Positions 16,528-24,282 of a stretch of DNA of 64,000 nucleotides are shown here, piece by piece (position 1 is the first letter of the stretch; each line of letters opens with the position of its first letter). The stretch comes from Streptomyces sp. V4I2. GTDB lineage: Bacteria > Actinomycetota > Actinomycetes > Streptomycetales > Streptomycetaceae. Where the stretch lies: NCBI RefSeq assembly GCF_030817655.1, contig NZ_JAUSZM010000003.1, forward strand, positions 3,720,001 through 3,784,000. Reading direction: 5' to 3'. The translations under genes and the position numbers were made by a program. A model generated the notes under the pieces. The model was not told the DNA's origin. It was given only the letters and a program-made list of their open reading frames with translations, and did not search any database.

Positions 16528-17406
16528 GGCTCCTTCAGCGTGGCCACTGGTGAGGTGACCGACGGGGGCATCCGCAACGGACAAGGCTCCTATGCCGTTG
16601 AGAGAGGTGTTCGACGTCTCAACTCATTGGCACAGGAGCCTTGTTGGTTCCCTATCGAGCCGCACTCGACCTGCCTCATGCCCTGGTCGAGTGGGTAACC
16701 ATGCTCGTCGTCACCCGAGAGGGTGACCGCCGCTGCAAACTCCCACCGCACCAGCGTGCCCTCGTCGGCCTGGTGTACCTGCGGCGGCACGACACCCTCG
16801 CCCAACTCGCCGCCGGCTTCGGTATTTCCGTTGGCACCGCCCACGCCTACACGGCAGGCGTCATCGACCTGCTCGCCGACCGGGCACCCGGGCTCCTGCG
16901 GACCCTGCGCGAAGCCGACCCCGACTACGTCCTGCTGGACGGCACCCTCGCGGAGTGCCACCGGGTCGGCGACAGCCGAGCCGACTTCTCACAAAAACAC
17001 CGACGCCACGGGGTGAACGTCCAGGTGGTAACCGATCCAGCAGGACGACTGCTGTGGATCTCGCCCGCACTGCCAGGCCGTGCGCACGACCTGACCGCAG
17101 CCCGCACCCACCGGATCATCCGAATCTGCGAACGCCAGGGCATCCCAGTCCTCGCCGACCGCGCCTACATGGGAGTCGGCCCATGGGGGACAACACCCCT
17201 CAGACGCCCGCCAGGCCGCGACCTCACACCCACCCAGCAAACCGTCAACCGCGCGCTGTCCGCAGCCCGAGCACCGATCGAGCGCGGCGTCGCACGGATC
17301 AAGTGCTGGCGGATCTTCCGCAAGGCGCGATGCAGCCCGAATCAAATGTCGTCAATCGCCGCCGCCGTCCTCACCCTGGAGCGGCAACGCTGAAAACGCT
17401 CACTGA
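16522..17406 (+). mobile_element. IS5-family insertion sequence, apparently intact, about 885 bp
   Basis: Left end TCAGTGGGCTCCTTCAGCG and right end (reverse complement) TCAGTGAGCGTTTTCAGCG form imperfect terminal inverted repeats of about 19 bp. One transposase frame fills the interior. Immediate flanks (GAA on the left, CCC on the right) do not match, so I see no target duplication. The ends are inferred from the repeat match alone. Confidence 0.72.
16641..17393 (+). CDS. IS5-family (DDE_Tnp_4 type) transposase
   Basis: A 250-residue transposase with an N-terminal helical DNA-recognition part (LPPHQRALVGLVYLRRHDTLAQLAAGFGIS ends in an HTH) and a DDE domain: first Asp in YVLLDGTLAECHRV, second in PVLADRAYMG, Glu in APIERGVARIKCWR. 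The start is TTG at 16641 with AGGAG close upstream. Full length for the family and no internal stop, so it may be active. It moves the surrounding 885-bp element. Confidence 0.85.
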   Translation: MLVPYRAALDLPHALVEWVTMLVVTREGDRRCKLPPHQRALVGLVYLRRHDTLAQLAAGFGISVGTAHAYTAGVIDLLADRAPGLLRTLREADPDYVLLDGTLAECHRVGDSRADFSQKHRRHGVNVQVVTDPAGRLLWISPALPGRAHDLTAARTHRIIRICERQGIPVLADRAYMGVGPWGTTPLRRPPGRDLTPTQQTVNRALSAARAPIERGVARIKCWRIFRKARCSPNQMSSIAAAVLTLERQR

Positions 17407-17856
17407 CCCCCACCCCCGCTTCACAGAGTTCACTCCAGTCGCAAAATTCACACAGGATGCGCAGAGCTGATGTGGAGTTACCGAGGAGTCAATCGACTGT
17501 GACTCACGCCGCGAACATTTGTCCGGATGTGGTCTGAGCTGGCTGAATGAGTCCCCTCAGGCCGTCGACTCACGTTCGTTCATCAGGCAATATCCGGGCT
17601 CTGTGTCAGGGCCGGCGATGGGCCCGGCACCGGGGGCAGCGCCCGTCCGTCGCCCCCGGTCAGAGAAACACCGGTGTCGAAGTCAAGCAGTCTTTCTGTA
17701 TCCCCGGTACGGATGCCGAGGTTGCTGAGCCGCTCGCACATCCGGAGCGGGAGGGGCACGCTGGAATCAGCCACTCGCGCTGCACGGCTCGCCGGTGTGG
17801 AGACGAGCCCGTGCGCGGGTACGCCGGTGCACGGGAACAGGACGAGGTGACGACGG
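17407..17856. other. 450-bp gap without a supported gene
   Basis: Between the IS end and the YihY-like gene. The minus strand is open for about 65 codons ending at 17583 (LRMCERLSNLGIRTGDTERLL) but has no start or recognisable domain and may be a gene remnant. Nothing else is supported. Confidence 0.4.
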
Positions 17857-18948
17857 ATGCGCCATGGGTTCGTGCCGCCGGTGCGCCAGGCTTGTCGGGG
17901 CCCTTTCGGCGAGGACGGGAGCGGTGGGCATGAGCCGCCTGGCGGGCCCCTCGGCCCTTTGGGCTCTGTGGGCCCTGTAGAACCGGTCGGACCCTCGGGT
18001 GCTCCGGGGCCGTCTGAACCGTCCGGCTCACCGCACGCTCCGGATACTCCTGAGCCGCCCGAGGCTTCTGGGGGCCAGGGCCCGCCCCGCAGCCGCGGAG
18101 GCCGGTGGCGGGCACTGGGCCGATTCGTCCACGCCAGGAGTACGCGCGTATGGCAGCGCGGCAAGGAAGTGGAGCTGATGCACCGGGCCATGGGCTTCGC
18201 GGCGCTGGGACTGGTGACGATCGCCCCGCTGCTGATCGTGGTCGCGGCGACCGCCCCGATCCAGGAACGCGGCTTCGCCCAGTGGGTCGTGGACGGCATG
18301 GGGCTGTCCGGGCGTCCCGCCGACGCCGTGCAGGACCTCTTCGCCGCACCCCGCAAGGTCCTGAGCACGACCAGCGTCCTGAGCGTGGTGTTGGTCGCGC
18401 TCTTCGGAGTGCCGTTCGCGGGCAGCGTGCAGACCGGTTACGAAAAGGTGTGGGACCTGGCGGCCGGACGCTGGCACACCGTTTGGCGACGCGCGGCGTG
18501 GCTCGTCGCGCTGACTGCCTACCTCTTCGCCGAAGCGCAGAGCGGGACCGTCCTGGAGCCCGGAGTCCTGGGCTCATCGGCCCGCATCGGACTGTCCTCG
18601 TTGCTCGGCGTGCTCTTCTTCTGGTGGGGGCAGCGTTTCCTGCTGGGCGGCCGGATCTCCTGGCGCGCCCTCCTGCCGGGCGCCATCGCCACGATGGTGG
18701 GCCTGGGCGGCCTGCGGCTGTTCTCCTCCCTGGTCTTCTCCCCGCTCATCGTGAGCAACGCCGTCTCGTACGGTTCGGTCGGCACCGTCCTGATCGTGAC
18801 GTCCTGGCTGGTGGGTGTCGGCTTCGTCGTCTTCGGCGGCGCCCTCGTCGGCCGCTACTGGTACCTCCACGAACCGCACCACATTCCGCACCCGCACCCG
18901 CACCCGCACTCCCACGCCCACCCGCACGCCCGCTCCCGTAAGCGCTGA
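17857..18948 (+). CDS. YihY/BrkB-family membrane protein with His-rich tail
   Basis: A 363-residue protein. Residues 20-80 are Gly/Pro/Ser/Glu-rich and collagen-like (GPLGPLGSVGPVEPVGPSG). Membrane helices follow at about 110-335 in the YihY layout (FAALGLVTIAPLLIVVAA, VLSVVLVALFGVPFAG, LLGVLFFWWGQRFLLGG, VLIVTSWLVGVGFVVFGG). The last 28 residues contain 11 His, including HPHPHPHSHAHPH, a likely metal-binding tail. Family function is uncertain; it is no longer regarded as RNase BN. The ATG at 17857 has GAGG about 9 nt upstream; a later start that drops the collagen-like part cannot be excluded. Confidence 0.75.
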   Translation: MRHGFVPPVRQACRGPFGEDGSGGHEPPGGPLGPLGSVGPVEPVGPSGAPGPSEPSGSPHAPDTPEPPEASGGQGPPRSRGGRWRALGRFVHARSTRVWQRGKEVELMHRAMGFAALGLVTIAPLLIVVAATAPIQERGFAQWVVDGMGLSGRPADAVQDLFAAPRKVLSTTSVLSVVLVALFGVPFAGSVQTGYEKVWDLAAGRWHTVWRRAAWLVALTAYLFAEAQSGTVLEPGVLGSSARIGLSSLLGVLFFWWGQRFLLGGRISWRALLPGAIATMVGLGGLRLFSSLVFSPLIVSNAVSYGSVGTVLIVTSWLVGVGFVVFGGALVGRYWYLHEPHHIPHPHPHPHSHAHPHARSRKR

Positions 18949-19092
18949 AGCGTACGCCGACGCAACGCGTGGGCATCGTGTCCGACGGCGGTGGTGGCGG
19001 TGGCGGCGGGTTGTTGCCCCGTGCTGGCTATTCTTCACCGACATCGGGTTGGCCCACAGCGCCTTCCCCGGCACGGTAGCGAGGTACTGACT

Positions 19093-19539
19093 ATGCGCCG
19101 CGCCCTTCTCATACCGTTGCTGGCAGTACCCCTGACCGGATGCTCGCTCCTCGGCCAAAGCGCACCGTGCACCGAAGCCGACGCGGACTCGCAGGTCTCC
19201 GCCGTATGGCGGCCCGCCGACTTCGGCGGCCGGGACGAGGCGAGGATCCGGCTGTGCGTGGGCGACACCTGCGAGGAGCGGACATCGGGCAGTCCCGAGG
19301 ACCCGTTCGCCTCGCTGTCGGTCCGGCTCCCCGACGACATCGGTGCGTCCACCGTGCCGGTGCGGCTCACCGTGACCTCCGCGAAGGGCGCCGACACGGT
19401 CGTCGAGGACAGCACCCGAGCCAGGCTGAAGGAGCAGCACCCCAACGGCACGTCCTGCCCGCCCACCACGTGGACGGCGACGTTCGGTGCCCACCCCGAC
19501 CAGGGCCTCACCTCGCCCGAGGGCATGAAGCTCCAGTAG
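19093..19539 (+). CDS. Small secreted lipoprotein, unknown function
   Basis: A 148-residue lipoprotein: MRRALLIPLLAVPLTGCSLL has a short hydrophobic core and lipobox LTGC (Cys17 lipidated). The mature part has four further Cys in the pattern PCTEAD, RLCVGDTCEE, TSCPP, suggesting disulphides in a beta-rich fold. GCGAGG precedes the ATG by 8 nt. No known domain. Separated from the YihY gene by 144 bp. Confidence 0.72.
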   Translation: MRRALLIPLLAVPLTGCSLLGQSAPCTEADADSQVSAVWRPADFGGRDEARIRLCVGDTCEERTSGSPEDPFASLSVRLPDDIGASTVPVRLTVTSAKGADTVVEDSTRARLKEQHPNGTSCPPTTWTATFGAHPDQGLTSPEGMKLQ

Positions 19540-19689
19540 TGAGCCCCCTGCACAAACACCCTGTTCCTGGAGGGACCGCGATCATCGACTGACCCGGCAC
19601 TCCGGGTGGGTGAACAAATCCATGGCGGCGCCCCTCGCCCGCCGGATACGCTCCCCTGCCGCCCACCCGCCCCACCCCCGGGAAGCCGT

Positions 19690-20610
19690 ATGCCGCCGTC
19701 CACGACCAAGATGCACCCCGACGAACTCGACATCGACGCGACCCTGGTCGAGGCTCTGCTCTGCGACCAGTTCCCGCAGTGGGCCGGGCTCCCGGTCACG
19801 CGGGTCGAGTCCGCCGGGACCGACAACGCGATGTACCGGCTGGGCGACGAGATGGTCGTACGGCTGCCGCGGTTGCCCGGCGGAGCCCACCAGGTCGGCA
19901 TCGAGCAGCGGTGGCTGCCCCGGCTGGCCCCGCGTCTCCCGCTGGCCGTACCGGTGCCGCTGGCGATGGGCGAGCCCGGGCGCGGGTACGCGCTGCCGTG
20001 GGTGGTGTACCGCTGGCTGGACGGTGACAACGCCTACGACTCGCCGCTCACCGAACTCGCGGAGGCGGCCGTGGAGTTGGGGCGGTTCGTCGCGGCGCTG
20101 CGGCGGGTCGACGCCACGGGCGGGCCGGTCTCCTGGCGGGGTGGTCCGGTCGCGGGCAACGACGAGGCCGTCCGTGCCGCGATCGACGACATGGGCGCCG
20201 ACGGGACGCTGGACGCGGTCGCCGCCACGGCCGTCTGGGAGGACACGCTCCGGCTGCCCCAGTGGGACGGTCCTCCCGTCTGGCTCCACGGCGACCTGCT
20301 GCCCGGCAACCTGCTGACCGCGCACGGCCGGCTGACCGCGGTCATCGACTTCGGCGGGCTGGGGGTCGGTGATCCCGCGGCGGATGTGTTGGCCGGGTGG
20401 ACGCTCTTCGACGCCGAGACCCGTGGGTTGTTCCGCGGGGCCGCCGACGTCGACGACCTGACGTGGGCCCGGGGGCGCGGCTGGGCCCTGTGCTTCGGGC
20501 TGACGGCGGAGCACTACTACCGCGGCGGGAAGAACCCGGTGCTCGCGGCGGTGGGGCGGCGGGCGGTGCGGGAGGTTCTCACCGAGTACGCGGGCGGCAT
20601 GCGGACCTGA
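19690..20610 (+). CDS. Aminoglycoside phosphotransferase (APH)-family kinase
   Basis: A 306-residue APH-fold enzyme. The N-lobe runs through ESAGTDNAMYRLGDEMVVRLPR; the catalytic loop is VWLHGDLLPGNLL (HGDxxxxN), and the metal-binding segment is VIDFGGLGVGDPAADVL. Both Asp residues are present, so it is probably active. These enzymes phosphorylate aminoglycosides, macrolides or small metabolites; the substrate cannot be assigned. ATG 19690 has GGGAAG at 5 nt; ATG 19711 is an alternative. Confidence 0.85.
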   Translation: MPPSTTKMHPDELDIDATLVEALLCDQFPQWAGLPVTRVESAGTDNAMYRLGDEMVVRLPRLPGGAHQVGIEQRWLPRLAPRLPLAVPVPLAMGEPGRGYALPWVVYRWLDGDNAYDSPLTELAEAAVELGRFVAALRRVDATGGPVSWRGGPVAGNDEAVRAAIDDMGADGTLDAVAATAVWEDTLRLPQWDGPPVWLHGDLLPGNLLTAHGRLTAVIDFGGLGVGDPAADVLAGWTLFDAETRGLFRGAADVDDLTWARGRGWALCFGLTAEHYYRGGKNPVLAAVGRRAVREVLTEYAGGMRT

Positions 20611-20631
20611 CCTCCGCATGCCGCCCGCCGA

Positions 20632-20955
20632 TCACTGGCCACCGGCCCCCGACGGTCTGGTGGTCGCTGGAGTAGAGGCGCTCGCCGGGCCAGTCGTAGT
20701 CACCCGCGTCGGGGCGGGCCGGCGGCGTGTGGGGGACGGAGTCGGCGGCGTCGTCGACGCTGCCGGTGCCGTCGTAGCGGGCGACCTCAGTCCAGCACGG
20801 GTTTCACCGCGGGCAGGCCAACGAGACCCGCCGCGGTGAACGAGAGGCGCGACGCGTCCGCGCCGGCGGCGGGACCGGCGCCCGTGACCGGCACCCCTGA
20901 CCGGCACCAGGACCAGCGCGAGCAAAGCGGCCGCAACCGCTCTGCCGATTTTCAC
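20632..20955 (-). pseudogene. Remnant of a secreted protein (signal peptide plus broken C-terminus)
   Basis: The minus strand starts with a good signal peptide (MKIGRAVAAALLALVLVPV). The frame then shifts to VPVTGAGPAAGADASRL and AAGLVGLPAVKPVLD ending at TGA, and another frame continues EVARYDGTGSVDDAADSV and DYDWPGERLYSSDHQ. Each piece has normal Streptomyces protein composition, whereas the single long frame is Arg-rich nonsense. Read as a secreted protein that lost its middle. The parent family is not recognised. Confidence 0.45.
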
Positions 20956-21219
20956 GGCAATTCGGCCGGACGGATGCCGAGACCGCCCCGGTCACCCGTT
21001 CACACCCCCGCCCTGCACCCTTCGGGTTCTTTTCCCGTCATGCCCGCCTCGCGTCGATGACCTGCTGAAACAGCGACCGTGACCCTCCGCCCGAGCTCCG
21101 CCTGACACCCATTCACCCTATTTCTGACGCCCCCTCAGGAAGCGGTCTCGGCCCGGTGCCAGTTACCTCGGAAGGGCAGCGCCCCACCGAAGTGCACCGC
21201 AGAGCTCGAGGGAGCACCG

Positions 21220-21750
21220 ATGCGACGTACCGCCCGTCTGCTGTCCGGTACCGCGTTCGCCGTCGCCGTCGCAGGCCTCGGCGCCACGCCCGCGTACGGC
21301 GGCGGCAGCGGCGATACCGGCGGCCTGGAGGTCTACCCGTCCTCCGCCGTGCCGGGCGGACAGGTCACGGTGAACACGGCGGAGTGCGGGGACGGCGGTT
21401 CGGCGGCGGGCGAAGCCGGCGCGGTGGGCGCCGGTACGTTCACGCTCGCGCCCAGCACGCACGAGGGCGACGCGATCGGGCAGTTCCGGGTGCCGCCGAG
21501 CGCGCAGCCGGGGACGTACGAGATCGTCGCGACGTGCGCGGAGGACGGCCGGCTGGTCACGGGCGACCTGGCCGTGACGCTGACGTCCGCGCGCGAGCCG
21601 GTGGCGCCGCGGGGAAGTGTGAAGACGGGGGTCGGCGGCGCACTGGGCCCCGACCCCGTACAGACCGCGGCCGGCGTGGCGGCTCTCGCCGTCGCCGCCG
21701 CGGGCGGTACCTGGCTCCTGCATCGCCGGGCGAGAGGCGACGGGATCTGA
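21220..21750 (+). CDS. Secreted, C-terminally membrane-anchored protein beside class F sortase
   Basis: A 176-residue protein with signal peptide (MRRTARLLSGTAFAVAVAGLGA), a beta-rich ectodomain (about 30-130; YPSSAVPGGQVTVNTAECGDGG ... GTYEIVATC), a GSVKTGVGGALGPDP linker, a membrane helix (about 148-166) and a final RRAR cluster. The end resembles a sortase-type cell-wall signal but has no LPXTG. It lies 113 bp before a class F sortase gene, as in many streptomycetes (recalled). It may be that sortase's partner or substrate. Confidence 0.72.
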   Translation: MRRTARLLSGTAFAVAVAGLGATPAYGGGSGDTGGLEVYPSSAVPGGQVTVNTAECGDGGSAAGEAGAVGAGTFTLAPSTHEGDAIGQFRVPPSAQPGTYEIVATCAEDGRLVTGDLAVTLTSAREPVAPRGSVKTGVGGALGPDPVQTAAGVAALAVAAAGGTWLLHRRARGDGI

Positions 21751-21863
21751 CGGACACCCTCCGCTGTCCGTCCGCCGGTACCGCAAGCCCCCTCCCCCTC
21801 CGGGTCCGACGCCCCTCGCGGCCCGGAGGGGGAACGGGTCCGTTCAGGAGAGAGAGCATCGCC

Positions 21864-22484
21864 ATGCGCAGACTCGGCAACGCCGCGATAGCGACCGTCA
21901 CCGCCGCGGCCCTGTGCTCCGGTGCGTGGCTGCTGCGCAGCGGCGCCGAGACGCACGCGCCGCCGCAGCCGGCCGCGGCCGAGGCCCGCGTCGACCCGGG
22001 CGCCCGGGGCTCCGCCGCGCCCGCGCTGCCGCCCTCCCCGCCCGACCGGATCCGCATCCCCTCGATCCGCGTGAACGCTCCCCTGACGGGCCTCGGCCTC
22101 ACCGCGTCCGGCAGCCTCGACGTCCCGCCCGCCGCGCGCAGGAACCTCGCCGGCTGGTACGAGGCGGGCACCACTCCCGGCGAGCGGGGCACCGCGATCG
22201 TCGCGGGCCACGTCGACAACGCCGACGGCCCCGCCGTCTTCTACCGCCTCGGCGCGCTGAGGAAGGGCGCGGTCATCGAGGTCGACCGGCGTGACGGAGA
22301 CGTCGCCGTCTTCACCGTGGACACCGTCGAGGTCTACGACGCGAAGGACTTCCCCGACGAGAAGGTGTACGGGGCGGCGGCGCGGCCGGAGCTGCGGGTG
22401 ATCACGTGCGGCGGCGGCTACTCACGGAGCACCGGCTATCAGGGGAACGTCGTCGTCTTCGCGCACCTCACCGGCAGCCGCTGA
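21864..22484 (+). CDS. Class F sortase
   Basis: A 206-residue protein with an N-terminal membrane anchor (residues 5-26) and a Pro-rich linker. The sortase barrel begins IRIPSIRVNAPLTGLGL; catalytic His is in AIVAGHVDN, Cys in VITCGGG, and Arg likely in GGYSRSTGYQGNVVVFA. All three catalytic residues are present. Class F sortases are actinobacterial; the substrate motif is often unknown. ATG 21864 follows GGAGAGAGAG. Its last 63 bp overlap the convergent HxlR gene. Confidence 0.85.
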   Translation: MRRLGNAAIATVTAAALCSGAWLLRSGAETHAPPQPAAAEARVDPGARGSAAPALPPSPPDRIRIPSIRVNAPLTGLGLTASGSLDVPPAARRNLAGWYEAGTTPGERGTAIVAGHVDNADGPAVFYRLGALRKGAVIEVDRRDGDVAVFTVDTVEVYDAKDFPDEKVYGAAARPELRVITCGGGYSRSTGYQGNVVVFAHLTGSR

Positions 22485-22799
22485 GCCGCCCAGTACGTTC
22501 ACCCGCCCCCACGCGCCCAGGGGCGCCAGCGCCGCGTTCAGCGCAGCGCCCCGAGGTGTCAGCGAGTACTCGACGCGCGGCGGCACCTCGTCGAACGCCT
22601 CCCGGTGCACGATGCCGTCCGCCTCCAGTTGCCGCAGGTGTGCCGCGAGGACCTTCTCCGTCACACCGGGCAGCTCGCCGAAGCGGCACGGCCGCACACT
22701 CAGCGCCCACAGGATCAGCACCTTCCACTTGCCGCCGATCACGTCCATCGCCGCGTCGACCCCGCAGACGTACGCCCCCGGCCGCCGTACGGTCACCAT
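22422..22799 (-). CDS. HxlR-family transcriptional regulator
   Basis: A 125-residue winged-helix regulator. The HxlR signature CGVDAAMDVIGGKWKVLIL is followed by RPCRFGELPGVTEKVLAAHLRQLEADGI (recognition helix) and EYSLTPRG. A Cys lies just before helix 1 (VCGVD), the site that senses thiol-reactive compounds in related regulators. ATG 22799 has GGAGGAGG upstream. It is divergent from the reductase gene, which it probably controls through the 12-bp palindrome between them. Its 3' end overlaps the sortase gene. Confidence 0.85.
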   Translation of the reverse strand: MVTVRRPGAYVCGVDAAMDVIGGKWKVLILWALSVRPCRFGELPGVTEKVLAAHLRQLEADGIVHREAFDEVPPRVEYSLTPRGAALNAALAPLGAWGRVNVLGGSAAAGEVREDDDVPLIAGAP

Positions 22800-22851
22800 G
22801 CCGCCCCCTCCTCCTGCCTGGACCCTTTCCCACCGGTAACCACCCACTCCG

Positions 22852-22863
22852 AAGTACGTACTT
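22852..22863. promoter_or_regulatory. Perfect palindrome AAGTACGTACTT, HxlR operator candidate
   Basis: A perfect 12-bp dyad in the 99-bp gap between the divergent HxlR and oxidoreductase genes. Its form fits the AGTAC-type half-sites bound by HxlR/QorR regulators. Confidence 0.65.
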
Positions 22864-22898
22864 GAGCAGGCGGTCCCCCCGCGACGAGCCTAAACGCC

Positions 22899-23792
22899 AT
22901 GACTGACAACGCAGCCGCCCAGACCGGCCCCACCCCCCTCACTCTCCTGGGCACCGGAGCCATGGGCACCGCCCTCGCCCGCGCCTGGCTCACCGCCGGG
23001 CATCCCGTCACCGTCTGGAACCGCTCCCCCGCCCGCGCCGAGGCCCTGGCCGCCGAGGGTGCGACCGTCGCCGCGAGTGCCGCCGACGCGGTGGCCGCCA
23101 ACCGGCTCGTGGTGGCCTGTCTCCTCGACGACGCCTCCGTGGGCGAGGCCCTCGACGCGGCCGACCTGACCGGCCGGGACCTGGTGAACCTCACCACCGG
23201 GACGCCCGCACAGGGACGGTCCCGCGCCACTTGGGCCGAGGCTCGCGGGGCCCGCTTCCTGGACGGCGGGATCATGGCCGTACCCCCGATGATCGGTGCC
23301 GCGGGCTCCGGGGCGTACGTCTTCTACAGCGGTTCCGCGGCCCTCTTCGAGGAGCACCGGGCCACCCTCGCCGTCCCGGCCGGCACCACGTACGTCGGCG
23401 CGGACCCGGGTTTCGCCGCGCTGCACGACGTGGCGCTGCTGAGCGCGATGGGCGGGATGTTCGCGGGCATCACGCACGCCTTCGCGCTGATCCGCCCGGA
23501 GGACATCGCCCCGAAGGACTTCGCGCCGCTCCTCGTGTCCTGGCTCACCGCGATGGCGCCCATGGCCCACCAGGCGGCCGACCAGCTGGAGAGCGGCGAC
23601 TACGGGAAGGACGTCGTCTCCAACCTGGCCATGCAGGTCGCGGGCAACGCGACCCTGCTGCGCACGGCCGAGGAGCAGGGCGTGAGCGTCGAGCTGCTCT
23701 CCCCTTACATGGACCTGATGGAGCGCCGCCTGGCGGGCGGGCACGGGGACGAGGGCACCACCGGGCTGATCGAACTCCTCGCGGGCCGCTGA
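22899..23792 (+). CDS. NAD(P)-dependent oxidoreductase, imine-reductase-like
   Basis: A 297-residue beta-hydroxyacid-dehydrogenase/IRED-fold protein. The Rossmann loop LTLLGTGAMGTALARAW (about 14-30) is followed by TVWNRSPARAEAL; the NR suggests NADPH preference. The C-terminal helical dimerisation domain contains LHDVALLSAMGGMFAGITHAF, where Asp occupies the position of the IRED proton donor. It may reduce imines or beta-hydroxy acids; under HxlR control it may respond to electrophiles. Confidence 0.82.
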   Translation: MTDNAAAQTGPTPLTLLGTGAMGTALARAWLTAGHPVTVWNRSPARAEALAAEGATVAASAADAVAANRLVVACLLDDASVGEALDAADLTGRDLVNLTTGTPAQGRSRATWAEARGARFLDGGIMAVPPMIGAAGSGAYVFYSGSAALFEEHRATLAVPAGTTYVGADPGFAALHDVALLSAMGGMFAGITHAFALIRPEDIAPKDFAPLLVSWLTAMAPMAHQAADQLESGDYGKDVVSNLAMQVAGNATLLRTAEEQGVSVELLSPYMDLMERRLAGGHGDEGTTGLIELLAGR

Positions 23793-24232
23793 GCCGGTGC
23801 GGCGGACGGCCCCTGGGCCACCCACTGCTCGTACGCCACGTGCGGTGGCGGGCTGCCAGTGGGACGCACGCCACACCACCGGCTCGGTGAGCCTCCCGTA
23901 CGCGGTTCGGCGCCGGTTCTCCGGCACCGAACCGCTTCCCCGGCCGCCTCCGGATCCGTACGACGGCCCTGCCGCGAGCCGGCGCCCCGGGCGGCCGAAC
24001 CGGGACGTTCCGGGCACCGCCCCTCCTCCGTCCCCCCGCGCGTGAGCTGGTGAAACCCGCCGCTCCCGGCGCAGGCCGGCCCCGGTCGTAGACGATGGCG
24101 ACTGCACGGAACCGGGGGATGCGGCCGCCCCGGCCCGTCCCCGCCGTACCGGGCCTCACAGCGCACCCCCGGCGCCCGTCCCGAACCCTCACAACCATCC
24201 CCCGCCCCCGCTGAGGGCAGCGTTCCCCGCGG
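23793..24232. other. 440-bp gap without a supported gene
   Basis: Between the reductase gene and the nir control region. It holds the strong hairpin at 23902-23935. Open frames here have no start signals or domain and look like random GC-rich frames. Confidence 0.5.
23902..23935 (+). terminator. 15-bp-stem hairpin downstream of the reductase gene
   Basis: GCGGTTCGGCGCCGG and CCGGCACCGAACCGC pair at 14 of 15 positions around a TTCT loop, 110 bp after the stop. Strong intrinsic-type terminator. Confidence 0.65.
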
Positions 24233-24275
24233 GAAACAGACGTGATGCGGCCGGGTAACACCGGCACCGCACGCT
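24233..24275 (+). promoter_or_regulatory. nir operon control region: GlnR-like 5-mers and -10
   Basis: GAAAC (24233-24237) and GTAAC (24255-24259) are 22 bp apart, followed by CACGCT (24270-24275) ending 7 bp before the ATG at 24283. Distance from GTAAC to the ATG is 23 bp, identical to nasA. GlnR control and a leaderless transcript are inferred. Confidence 0.6.
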
Positions 24276-24282
24276 CCTAGGC

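Noticed and set aside
13420..17406. A functional composite transposon
   Set aside because: The left element is a frameshifted fragment, and no target duplication is visible around either end.
20611..21219. An intact small secreted protein at 20632-20955
   Set aside because: After the signal peptide the single frame becomes Arg/Thr/Pro nonsense while plausible protein pieces appear in other frames, so it is listed as a relic.
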